Positions 32,427-40,613 of a DNA stretch of 64,000 bases are shown piece by piece (position 1 is the stretch's first letter; every line of letters begins with the position of its first letter). Source of the stretch: Nitrospirota bacterium (lineage in GTDB: Bacteria > Nitrospirota > Nitrospiria > Nitrospirales > Nitrospiraceae); contig JAUXVD010000020.1 of the NCBI GenBank assembly GCA_030684575.1, positions 1 through 64,000 of the forward strand, read 5' to 3'. The position numbers and the translations under genes are program-made. The notes beneath the pieces are model-generated. The model did not search any database and was not told the origin of the DNA. It worked only from the letters and a program-made list of their open reading frames with translations.

Positions 32427-33929
32427 TTACCCACCGACTGGAATGTCGGCAGGGGGAACGGGAAGGGAGACGGATGGGTCCGCGAATCCGGAAAACATCA
32501 TCGTGGCCGAGACGACCCAATCGGCGAAGGGTTGCGGATAAATACCGATCACAAGGGTGCCCGCGAGACAGACGTACAGTACGGCTTTGATCGGGCCGGA
32601 CACCGTAATGGGGGAAGGATCGTGAGGTTCGCTGATATACATCTTCTTCACCACGATCAGGTAGTAATACATCGAAATCACGATGTTGATCAGGCCCACC
32701 GTGATGAGCACGTAGAGCCCTTCTTTCATGGCCGCCACAAAAATATAGATCTTGCCGATGAAGCCGGCCAACGGGGGCACACCGGCCAGAGACAAGAGAA
32801 AAATCAGCATCGAAAAAGCAAGAAAGGGCGAGCGCCGCCCGAGCCCACTGTAATCGTCGATTTCCTCGCTCCCGATCGCTTCACTGACGGCGATGATAAT
32901 GGCGAAGGCCCCGAGATTGGCAAAGAGATAGGTCAACAGATAGAACAGAATCGCGTCGCTCCCCATCTTGGTACCGGCCGCGAGACCGATCAACACATTG
33001 CCGACCTGGGCGATACCGGAATAGGCCAAGAGCCGTTTCATGTTCTTCTGGGCGATCGCCACGATGTTCCCGTAAGTCATGGACATGACGGACGTGGCAA
33101 CGAGCAGCAAGACCCAGATCGGCTTAAACGTCGCCAAAGCGACGAAGAACATCCTGAGGAGGATGGCAAAGGCCGCCCCCTTCGGGGCGATCGAGAGATA
33201 GGCCGTCACCGGCGTTGGCGCCCCATGATAGGTATCAGGAATCCAGGAGTGAAACGGCACCGCGCCGATTTTGAACCCTAATGCACCGAAGATCAGCAGG
33301 AAGCCGATAGCCAGGCCCGGTGTCGCCTGGGCCGACTTCATTTCGGAAAACACCAGCTTGCCGGTTTCTCCATAGACCAAACTAATGCCATAGGCGAGGA
33401 GGCCCGCGGCAAAGATACCCAGGATGAAAAATTTGATACCCGCTTCGTTCGAGGCCATATCCTCACGAAGGTAGGCAACCAAGATGTAGAAACCGAAAGT
33501 GGAAAACTCCAACGTGACGAACACCGACAACAAATCGTTGGCGGAGGCCATAAACATCATGCCGAGCGCCGACATCACAATCAGGAAATAATACTCTCCG
33601 CGGAAAAACTTGAATCGATGAATGTAGTCGATGGAGGCCAGAATAACGAGGATCGTCGATCCGACGATGAACATTTTGAAGAACAAGGCCATCCGGTCGA
33701 GGACAAACATATTGGCAAAGAGGGTCCCGGTGACGCCGGTCACATCGAACCAGACCAGGCAGCCGAGCGTGGCAGCGAGACCTGCAATGCTTAAATATGC
33801 CAACTGTTCGTTGGGCAGCCGGGGAAAGGAGAAATCGACGATCAGGATGAGGGCCAACCAGAGCGTGAGCAGAATTTCCGGCAGCAGCAACAACAGATCG
33901 GAGGGAGACATCGTCAGCGAAAAGTTCAT
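32427..33929 (-). CDS. nuoN: NADH-quinone oxidoreductase subunit N
   Basis: The 500-residue antiporter-like membrane subunit has about fourteen helices. Typical motifs are SANDLLSVFVTLEFSTFGFYILVA (with the pumping glutamate), HSWIPDTYHGAPTPVTAYLS and KRLLAYSGIAQVGNVLIG. It is the last gene of the leftward cluster and overlaps the upstream nuoM by four bases. Confidence 0.95.
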   Translation of the reverse strand: MNFSLTMSPSDLLLLLPEILLTLWLALILIVDFSFPRLPNEQLAYLSIAGLAATLGCLVWFDVTGVTGTLFANMFVLDRMALFFKMFIVGSTILVILASIDYIHRFKFFRGEYYFLIVMSALGMMFMASANDLLSVFVTLEFSTFGFYILVAYLREDMASNEAGIKFFILGIFAAGLLAYGISLVYGETGKLVFSEMKSAQATPGLAIGFLLIFGALGFKIGAVPFHSWIPDTYHGAPTPVTAYLSIAPKGAAFAILLRMFFVALATFKPIWVLLLVATSVMSMTYGNIVAIAQKNMKRLLAYSGIAQVGNVLIGLAAGTKMGSDAILFYLLTYLFANLGAFAIIIAVSEAIGSEEIDDYSGLGRRSPFLAFSMLIFLLSLAGVPPLAGFIGKIYIFVAAMKEGLYVLITVGLINIVISMYYYLIVVKKMYISEPHDPSPITVSGPIKAVLYVCLAGTLVIGIYPQPFADWVVSATMMFSGFADPSVSLPVPPADIPVGG

Positions 33930-35617
33930 GGCCGACCTCCGCTCACGGGGGCGCTGGCGAATGGCAATGAACGATCAGCGAGAGGTAGATTGTTGTCGCC
34001 TCTGGCCTCTAGCCTCAACCCTGTCGTCTCCGCAGCGACCGGCACCACGCGGGTGATCTTAGCAATCAGCGGATCGACACCCGATCGCACCACGTTATAC
34101 AGGTGCATGGGGAAGAAAAAGAATCCGATACTGACGGTGATCATGATCAAGAGCGGCAGACGATCGACTGCGGACACGGCATCATGTGCGTGGCTATACT
34201 TCTGGTCCATGGGTCCATAGAAGAGCCCGCGCATCATCTTGAACAAGTAGGCTAAGGTCAACACGATTCCAACCACGGCCACGATGACCTGAAACGGGTA
34301 CTTGTTCCAACTGCCCACGATGATCATGACTTCAGCGATGAAGTTTATGGTGCCGGGGACACCGATCGAGGCCATACAGCCGATCACGAAACAGCCGGAG
34401 ATGAACGGCATGCGATTCGAGAGTCCGCCGAGCGAGGGAATGTCCCTGGTGTGCGTCTGATCGTAGACCCATCCGGCCATCGCGAAGAGCATCCCTGTGG
34501 CCATGGCATGGGCGAACATATACATCACCGCGCCGGTCAAGCTGATGTAGTCCAGAGCTGCCATGCCTAAGAACACATACCCCATATGACTCGAGCTGGA
34601 ATATCCGATGACGTACTTGGTGTCTTTGGCATAATAGGCCACGAACCCGCCGTACACGATGCTGAACATACAGAGCACAGCCGCGATGGGCATCAGCTCT
34701 CGTGTCGTTTCCGGCAAGATCTCAAAGGCGACCCGAATGATGGAGAAATGGCCAAGCTTCATCAACACGCCCGCATGCAGCATGCTCGTGGCAGCCGGCG
34801 CGGCGGCATGGCCCACGGGGGACCAGGAGTGCAACGGCCAGATCGGAGCGATCGAAGCAAATCCGAAGAAGATCAGGAGCCAAATAATCTTGTCCAGCGT
34901 CGTGCCTAGGACCGGGATATTCATCAAGTTGGCATGCTCTCGCAGAACCAGGATGTCGAACGTATTCAGTCCGGAATACTTATAGATCAACAGGATCCCC
35001 ATGAACGCTGCGACGGCAAAGGCTGAGAGGAAGAGCACTAACTTCATCGCAGCATATTCTTTGCTGTTAGACCCGAAGTTGAAAATAAACCCGACTGAAT
35101 CACGCTGTTTGAGGCCCTCCGGATCCGTCATCTCGTTGTACTTCTTGGTGTGACTTCCCCACATGCCCAAGAGGAGATACATGGGGATGACGGACATCTC
35201 GTAGAAGAAGTAGAGAAAGAACAGGTCCAGCGACATAAACACGCCGATGGTGGCCGCGGCAAGGATGAGCAACCAGATATAAAATTCTTTCGTCCGGTCC
35301 TTCACGTGCCAAGAAACGAAAATTCCTGCGAACAGCAAAATGCCAGAAGCCAGAACCAGGGGAGTACCGATGCCGTCCACCCCGAGGTGGAGCGAGATGC
35401 CCAGCTGACGCGACCATTCGAACTTCTGAACGAACTGGAAGCCACCCCTCACATGGTCGTAGGCATAAAAGAGGTAGAGCGAGGCAAGAAGACAGATGAA
35501 GGCCGATCCCGCCGCAATCCCACGCACGAGCATCGCCTGCCGGTTTGAGACGAAAATCAGCGCGATGGCTCCCGCGAAGGGAGCAAATAGGATGTAGAGG
35601 AGCGCGTAGTCACCCAT
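33926..35617 (-). CDS. nuoM: NADH-quinone oxidoreductase subunit M, second copy
   Basis: The start is ATG 35617 (MGDYALLYILFAPF), five bases after the first nuoM; the longer frame to 35749 lies inside that gene. The 563-residue product keeps the pumping glutamate (FFYEMSVIPMYLLLGMWG) and TM7-8 lysine/histidine motif (MLHAGVLMKLGHFS). It carries an insertion of about 25 residues after LGMWG and a long soluble C-tail. It differs strongly from the first NuoM, so it is an old duplication rather than a recent tandem copy. Confidence 0.93.
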   Translation of the reverse strand: MGDYALLYILFAPFAGAIALIFVSNRQAMLVRGIAAGSAFICLLASLYLFYAYDHVRGGFQFVQKFEWSRQLGISLHLGVDGIGTPLVLASGILLFAGIFVSWHVKDRTKEFYIWLLILAAATIGVFMSLDLFFLYFFYEMSVIPMYLLLGMWGSHTKKYNEMTDPEGLKQRDSVGFIFNFGSNSKEYAAMKLVLFLSAFAVAAFMGILLIYKYSGLNTFDILVLREHANLMNIPVLGTTLDKIIWLLIFFGFASIAPIWPLHSWSPVGHAAAPAATSMLHAGVLMKLGHFSIIRVAFEILPETTRELMPIAAVLCMFSIVYGGFVAYYAKDTKYVIGYSSSSHMGYVFLGMAALDYISLTGAVMYMFAHAMATGMLFAMAGWVYDQTHTRDIPSLGGLSNRMPFISGCFVIGCMASIGVPGTINFIAEVMIIVGSWNKYPFQVIVAVVGIVLTLAYLFKMMRGLFYGPMDQKYSHAHDAVSAVDRLPLLIMITVSIGFFFFPMHLYNVVRSGVDPLIAKITRVVPVAAETTGLRLEARGDNNLPLADRSLPFASAPVSGGRP

Positions 35618-35622
35618 ACGAA

Positions 35623-37185
35623 TTAATCCACCTTTACCGGCTGTTTGGATTCGGTCGACGCCACGGCCCCCCGCTCCAGTCGATCGACCAGCGCCTGCAC
35701 CGACCCATTCATCGTTCGTAAAAACGGAGCGGGATAGAGCCCAATCCACAGAATCATGATCGATAAGGCCGATGCGATCACCACCTCGCGGGGATGCAAA
35801 TCACTGATGGAGTCTTTCACGGCCTTGCCGACTGGTCCCAACATGGCCCGCTCGTAGTACCAGAGAAAATAGGCTGCGCCGGTGATGATGCCGGTCACCG
35901 CGATTCCGCCATACAGCCAATTTGCCGTGAAGGCTCCCAGGAGAATGAGGAATTCGCCGACAAAACCATTCGTGCCAGGCAGGCCAATCGACGCCAGCCC
36001 GATGAGCAGAAAAAAACTTGCGAGTAGAGGGGTCAGTTTGGCCATACCGCCGAATGCGCTCAGTTCGGTGGTCTGCTGCCGTGAGTAGAGAAAGCCCGCG
36101 ATAAAAAACAACCCTGCCGTGCTGAACCCCAGATTGATCATGGTCAGCAGGCTGCCTTGAAGCCCCTGATAGTTCAGAGCAAACAGACCGATTACCACAA
36201 ACCCGAGATGGCTGATGCTGCTGAATGCCAGGAGCCGGCGAAAATCCGACTGGATCAGCGCCATGATTGCGCCATACAGAATGGCCGCTAAGCCAAGCAC
36301 CATGGTCACCATGACGACGGTCTGACTCTTCGACGCGTCTGGTAACAAGGGAATGCTAAAGCGGATAAACCCGAACGTCCCGAGCTTCAATCCGGCCAAT
36401 ACCACCGCCATCCCGATCGGCCCTTCGAGGAGCGCATTCGGGAGCCAAGTATGAAATGGGAACAGCGGGGCCTTAAAGGCGAAGCCGAGAAAGAGGAGCC
36501 AAAAGATAAGAACCTGTTGGCTGAACGGGATCGGCACGGAGAGCAAGGCCAACAAATCAAACGAATAGGCCGGTTCGATATGGCGCACCATCGCCCACTG
36601 GTGATAGTTGAGGTCTAACAGCGCGATGCCCACCAGCATGAAGACACTACCCAGCAGGGTATAGAGCACATATTTCAATGCTGCGTAATGCCGCTCCGCG
36701 CCTCCACCCCAGAGTTTAATCAGAAAATAACTGGGGATCAGCATCAACTCCCAGAAGACGAAAAACAGGATCAAGTCGATGGAGAGGAAGACCCCCATCG
36801 TCGTCGTCTCGAGCGCGAGGAGCGCCATCATGTAGAGCTTCACTTGGTGACGGACAGTATCCCAAGAATAGATGACGATCAGAACCGTGAGGAATGCCGT
36901 GAGCCCAACGAAGAGTACGCTGATCCCATCGACCGCAAGGTGGTAACTGATCCCAAGGGCGGGAATCCATTCCACATGTTCTGCGAACTGCATCGCGGCT
37001 GATTCGGGAATGAAGCGTAAGAGCACGAAGACGGAAAGGGCCAACTCCACCAACGCAATCGTCAAGGCAGAAGTTCGGACCATATCCTCATCGTCGAATA
37101 GCCATAGGACGACAGCCCCGACGAGGGGGAGAAATAACATACAGGTGAGAATCGGAAATGTGGACGCCAGTTCTTCTAACATCAA
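35623..37185 (-). CDS. nuoM: NADH-quinone oxidoreductase subunit M, first copy
   Basis: The 520-residue antiporter-like subunit has the pumping glutamate in FVFWELMLIPSYFLIKLWG, lysine in LAGLKLGTFGFIRF, and the discontinuous helix sequence FRRLLAFSSISHLGFVVIGLF. It directly precedes the second nuoM. Two M subunits in one cluster define the 2M complex I described for Nitrospira and some other groups, expected to translocate additional protons per two electrons. Confidence 0.93.
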   Translation of the reverse strand: MMLEELASTFPILTCMLFLPLVGAVVLWLFDDEDMVRTSALTIALVELALSVFVLLRFIPESAAMQFAEHVEWIPALGISYHLAVDGISVLFVGLTAFLTVLIVIYSWDTVRHQVKLYMMALLALETTTMGVFLSIDLILFFVFWELMLIPSYFLIKLWGGGAERHYAALKYVLYTLLGSVFMLVGIALLDLNYHQWAMVRHIEPAYSFDLLALLSVPIPFSQQVLIFWLLFLGFAFKAPLFPFHTWLPNALLEGPIGMAVVLAGLKLGTFGFIRFSIPLLPDASKSQTVVMVTMVLGLAAILYGAIMALIQSDFRRLLAFSSISHLGFVVIGLFALNYQGLQGSLLTMINLGFSTAGLFFIAGFLYSRQQTTELSAFGGMAKLTPLLASFFLLIGLASIGLPGTNGFVGEFLILLGAFTANWLYGGIAVTGIITGAAYFLWYYERAMLGPVGKAVKDSISDLHPREVVIASALSIMILWIGLYPAPFLRTMNGSVQALVDRLERGAVASTESKQPVKVD

Positions 37186-37191
37186 TGTGCT

Positions 37192-39156
37192 TTATCGTTG
37201 CATGATGAGCTGAACAATCACCGCCAAGAGAAAGAGCCCTGCCACAATTATTGCCGCATAATGATGGACCATCCCACTCTGGAGTTGCCGCCATTGACGG
37301 GCAATGAGATGGTTACCATACCCGATGACATTGAGGCCGGCGTAGACCATGTATTTTTCCATCCAGGTCGATCCCGCCGCACCCAACTCTGCCATCTGCG
37401 CGACCCCTCGTACGAGGCCATCGATCACAGTCCGGTCGAACCAATCGAGCAACTGCCCCAGTTTCTTGATGGGCTCCACCCAGACGAGATCGTAGAATTC
37501 ATCGACATAGTACTTGTTGAGCAAGGTCGTATAGACCACCTGAAATTTTGCCGCCAGGCGCTCCGGCGCCGAGAGATTCACGCTGTAAAAATAATGCGCG
37601 ACACCCCAGCCCAACAACGCAATTCCTGTGGCAATCATCATGAGTGTGAGTACGAGTCCGGTACTGGCCTCATGCTCCCCTCCTATGCCTACGACCGGTG
37701 CCAAAAATTGATGGAGCCAGCCATGCTCAGGGGGGAAGCCCAGGAATCCGCCAAAAACGGATAACACCCCTAACGCCATGAGCGGACCAACCATCACTGT
37801 CGGGGACTCATGGACATGTTCCTCGGTATGGTGATCCATCCGCGACGTGCCATAAAAGGTCAGATAGGTCAGGCGGAACATGTAGAAGGAGGTCAACAAT
37901 GCGCCGATGGCCGCCATGCCGTAGAGTAGATAATGTTCATGCGTAAAGGCATGGGCCAGGATTTCATCTTTACTCCAGAAACCTGCCAACGGCGGAATAC
38001 CCGCGATCGCAACGGTACCGATCAGAAACAGTCGGTAGGTCCAGGGGATTTTCGTGCTGAGACCGCCCATCTTTCGAATGTCTTGTTCGCCCGAGAGCGC
38101 GTGGATCACCGACCCGGCGGAGAGGAACAAGAGGGCCTTGAAGAAGGCATGGGTCATAAGATGGAACACGGCCGCTGAGTAGGCGCCGATACCGCATCCG
38201 AGAAACATGTACCCGAGCTGGCTCACCGTCGAATAGGCCAAGACCCGCTTAATGTCCGTTTGCACGAGACCAATGGTGGCGGCGAAGAGTGCCGTGATGC
38301 CGCCAATAGTTCCGACCCAAAACATCGCTGTGGGCGACATGTCGAAAATGGCATGGTTCCGCACGATCATGTAGACCCCGGCCGTCACCATCGTCGCGGC
38401 ATGGATAAGGGCGCTCACCGGCGTCGGTCCCTCCATCGCGTCCGGGAGCCAGGTGTAGAGGGGAAGCTGGGCTGATTTGCCGATGGCACCGACAAGCAGG
38501 CAGAGCGCAATTGCCGTGGCCATGTCCGGAGACAGTTGTCCGACCTGGGCAAAGACCTTCGTGTAGTCCAGCGTCTTGAAATTGATGAAGATCAGAAAGA
38601 TCGCCAGCAGAAATCCGGCATCCCCGATGCGGTTCACCACGAACGCTTTCGAGGCGGCTTTGGCGGCGGAAACCTTGTCGTAGTAATAGCCGATCAAGAG
38701 ATAGGAACAGAGTCCGACCCCCTCCCAGCCGATAAAGAGGACGACATAGTTGTTCCCCATGACAAGGAGCAACATGGAAACCATGAAGAGGTTCATATAG
38801 GCGAAGAATCTGGAGAATCCCGCTTCTCCATGCATGTAGCCGATGGAGTAGACGTGAATCAACAAACCAACGCCCGTAACCACCAGTAGCATGATGCAGG
38901 TGAGCGGATCGACCAGATAGGCCAGATTGATATTGAGGTCGCCGCCGAAGATCCATTGATAGGCGATGACTTCATGCGCGGTATCGGTCCGCAAGACGTC
39001 GATAAACACCCCGAGCGTGCAGAGAAATGACAACCCGACTGAGCCCCAGGCCAGCCGGTGTGCGATCTCGTGGGAGTATTTCCTGCCAGCGAGACCGTTC
39101 ATGATAGCGGCCAGCAAAGGAAATACCGGAATGAGCTTTATGAGTAGATCGGTCAC
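37192..39156 (-). CDS. nuoL: NADH-quinone oxidoreductase subunit L
   Basis: The 654-residue distal antiporter-like subunit has the core with FIGWEGVGLCSYLLIGYYY, LPLYTWLPDAMEGPTPVSALIHAATMVTAGVYM and TDIKRVLAYSTVSQLGYMFLGCG. The C-terminal amphipathic lateral helix and last TM helix (HHYAAIIVAGLFLLAVIVQ) are present. It is about 40 residues longer than E. coli NuoL, so a lateral helix spanning a further M subunit is not obvious from length alone. Six bases separate it from nuoM. Confidence 0.95.
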   Translation of the reverse strand: MTDLLIKLIPVFPLLAAIMNGLAGRKYSHEIAHRLAWGSVGLSFLCTLGVFIDVLRTDTAHEVIAYQWIFGGDLNINLAYLVDPLTCIMLLVVTGVGLLIHVYSIGYMHGEAGFSRFFAYMNLFMVSMLLLVMGNNYVVLFIGWEGVGLCSYLLIGYYYDKVSAAKAASKAFVVNRIGDAGFLLAIFLIFINFKTLDYTKVFAQVGQLSPDMATAIALCLLVGAIGKSAQLPLYTWLPDAMEGPTPVSALIHAATMVTAGVYMIVRNHAIFDMSPTAMFWVGTIGGITALFAATIGLVQTDIKRVLAYSTVSQLGYMFLGCGIGAYSAAVFHLMTHAFFKALLFLSAGSVIHALSGEQDIRKMGGLSTKIPWTYRLFLIGTVAIAGIPPLAGFWSKDEILAHAFTHEHYLLYGMAAIGALLTSFYMFRLTYLTFYGTSRMDHHTEEHVHESPTVMVGPLMALGVLSVFGGFLGFPPEHGWLHQFLAPVVGIGGEHEASTGLVLTLMMIATGIALLGWGVAHYFYSVNLSAPERLAAKFQVVYTTLLNKYYVDEFYDLVWVEPIKKLGQLLDWFDRTVIDGLVRGVAQMAELGAAGSTWMEKYMVYAGLNVIGYGNHLIARQWRQLQSGMVHHYAAIIVAGLFLLAVIVQLIMQR

Positions 39157-39157
39157 A

Positions 39158-39460
39158 TTACCACTTCAAGAGATTCATCTCGTCCACGTTCGTGGAGATC
39201 TTTCCACGGAACACAACGATGATGATGGCGAGCCCGATTGCCGCTTCTCCGGCCGCAATGGCAATGACGAAAAGCGCCACCAGTTGACCCGCCATGGATT
39301 CCAAGTAATAGGAAAAAGCGACGAGGTTAATGTTCGCCGCGTTCAACATGATCTCGGCGGACATCAATACGATGATGAAGTTCCGTCTGATCAAGACGCC
39401 GAGCAGGCCGGTAATAAACAGCACGGCGCTGACGGCGACATATGCACTTAAAGGAACCAT
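39158..39460 (-). CDS. nuoK: NADH-quinone oxidoreductase subunit K
   Basis: The 100-residue three-helix subunit has the conserved glutamates in SAEIMLNAANINL and AAGEAAIGLAI, both part of the proton/coupling path. It starts two bases from nuoL. Confidence 0.95.
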   Translation of the reverse strand: MVPLSAYVAVSAVLFITGLLGVLIRRNFIIVLMSAEIMLNAANINLVAFSYYLESMAGQLVALFVIAIAAGEAAIGLAIIIVVFRGKISTNVDEMNLLKW

Positions 39461-39472
39461 AGGCCGAGCCCC

Positions 39473-39997
39473 TTACCTTCCACGCTTGTCAACGATCGGC
39501 TTCGGTGTTTTTGCCAGCACGATCGCTCCGATGACCGCGCCCAACAGGAACACTCCGACGATTTCGAACTGCAAGAGATAGTCACTGAACATCTTGATTC
39601 CGACCGCGTAGGTATCGCCATCCTGAAGTACCGCCACGGTTGGGGCGTCGCCCTTTGCGCCTGCGTAGGGTGAGCGGAGCAGGAGACTCAGGACGTAGAC
39701 CGATCCAAGAGCGGCTGGAGCGAGAAAATACCGGTACGAGGAATGAAGGTATCGATCGTCGGTTTTCAAATTCATCAACATCAGCACAAAGAGATACAAG
39801 ACAAGGATCGCACCGGCGTAGACGATGACTTGTACGGCCCAGATGAACTCGGCGTTGAGCAGGATGAAGAGCCCGGAGACGTGAAGCAGCAGGGCCAGGA
39901 GAGCCAGGCCGCAATGCACTGGATGCTTGAGCGCGACCGTCATGACGCCCGCGACAATACTGACCAGTGCGAAGTAGGTGAAAAATACCAAAACCAT
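39473..39997 (-). CDS. nuoJ: NADH-quinone oxidoreductase subunit J
   Basis: The 174-residue subunit has five membrane helices. TM3 carries the pi-bulge motif EFIWAVQVIVYAGAILVLYLFVLML. It follows nuoI by eight bases; nuoH, normally upstream of nuoI, is missing here. Confidence 0.95.
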   Translation of the reverse strand: MVLVFFTYFALVSIVAGVMTVALKHPVHCGLALLALLLHVSGLFILLNAEFIWAVQVIVYAGAILVLYLFVLMLMNLKTDDRYLHSSYRYFLAPAALGSVYVLSLLLRSPYAGAKGDAPTVAVLQDGDTYAVGIKMFSDYLLQFEIVGVFLLGAVIGAIVLAKTPKPIVDKRGR

Positions 39998-40005
39998 CGA
40001 TCGAT

Positions 40006-40593
40006 TCAGCCCAGATGCTTAGGTGGTGATTGAGTCGGCTTCATCACCGATTGCGGGAAGTAATACCGATATTCCCGGCTTTCCTCAACGTTCTGTTCCT
40101 GATTATGCGCGTATAAGTATTTTTTTGCATCGTCGAGATGCCGTTCGCCTATTTCATACAGCCGCTTCTTGTCGAACAGCAGGGTCCGTTTATCGTGAGT
40201 CGAAAACTCGTACATCTTGGTCATGGCTAAGGCGTTGACGGGACAGGCCTCGACACAGTAGCCGCAAAAGACACATTTCGTAATATCGATGTAAAACTCG
40301 CTGGCGAATCGCTGCAGCGGACGCGCCTCATCTTCCGAACTGACGACCTTGATACAGCGGGATGGACAGGCGGCTTCACAGAGATCACAGCCGACACACC
40401 GTTCCTGATGATCGTCGTAACGCAACAGGGCCAGTGCCCCCCGATGTGTATCGGGAAGAACGCGTTGCTCCCGCGGGTACTGGAACGTGATGGGCTTGTG
40501 GAACATGTGCTTGAACGTCACCTTCATCGCGTCCCAAATTTCATAAAACAACGCGGCATGGAGAATGTTCTTGATCAGTACGGTGACACGCAT
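40006..40593 (-). CDS. nuoI: NADH-quinone oxidoreductase subunit I (2x[4Fe-4S])
   Basis: The 195-residue peripheral subunit has two CxxCxxCxxxCP motifs (CVGCDLCEAACPSRC and CVFCGYCVEACPVNA) for clusters N6a/N6b. The N-terminal amphipathic helix that docks to the membrane arm is present. It lies 20 bases after nuoG, leaving no room for nuoH. Confidence 0.95.
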   Translation of the reverse strand: MRVTVLIKNILHAALFYEIWDAMKVTFKHMFHKPITFQYPREQRVLPDTHRGALALLRYDDHQERCVGCDLCEAACPSRCIKVVSSEDEARPLQRFASEFYIDITKCVFCGYCVEACPVNALAMTKMYEFSTHDKRTLLFDKKRLYEIGERHLDDAKKYLYAHNQEQNVEESREYRYYFPQSVMKPTQSPPKHLG

Positions 40594-40613
40594 CGATGTT
40601 TCCCTGCTTCCCC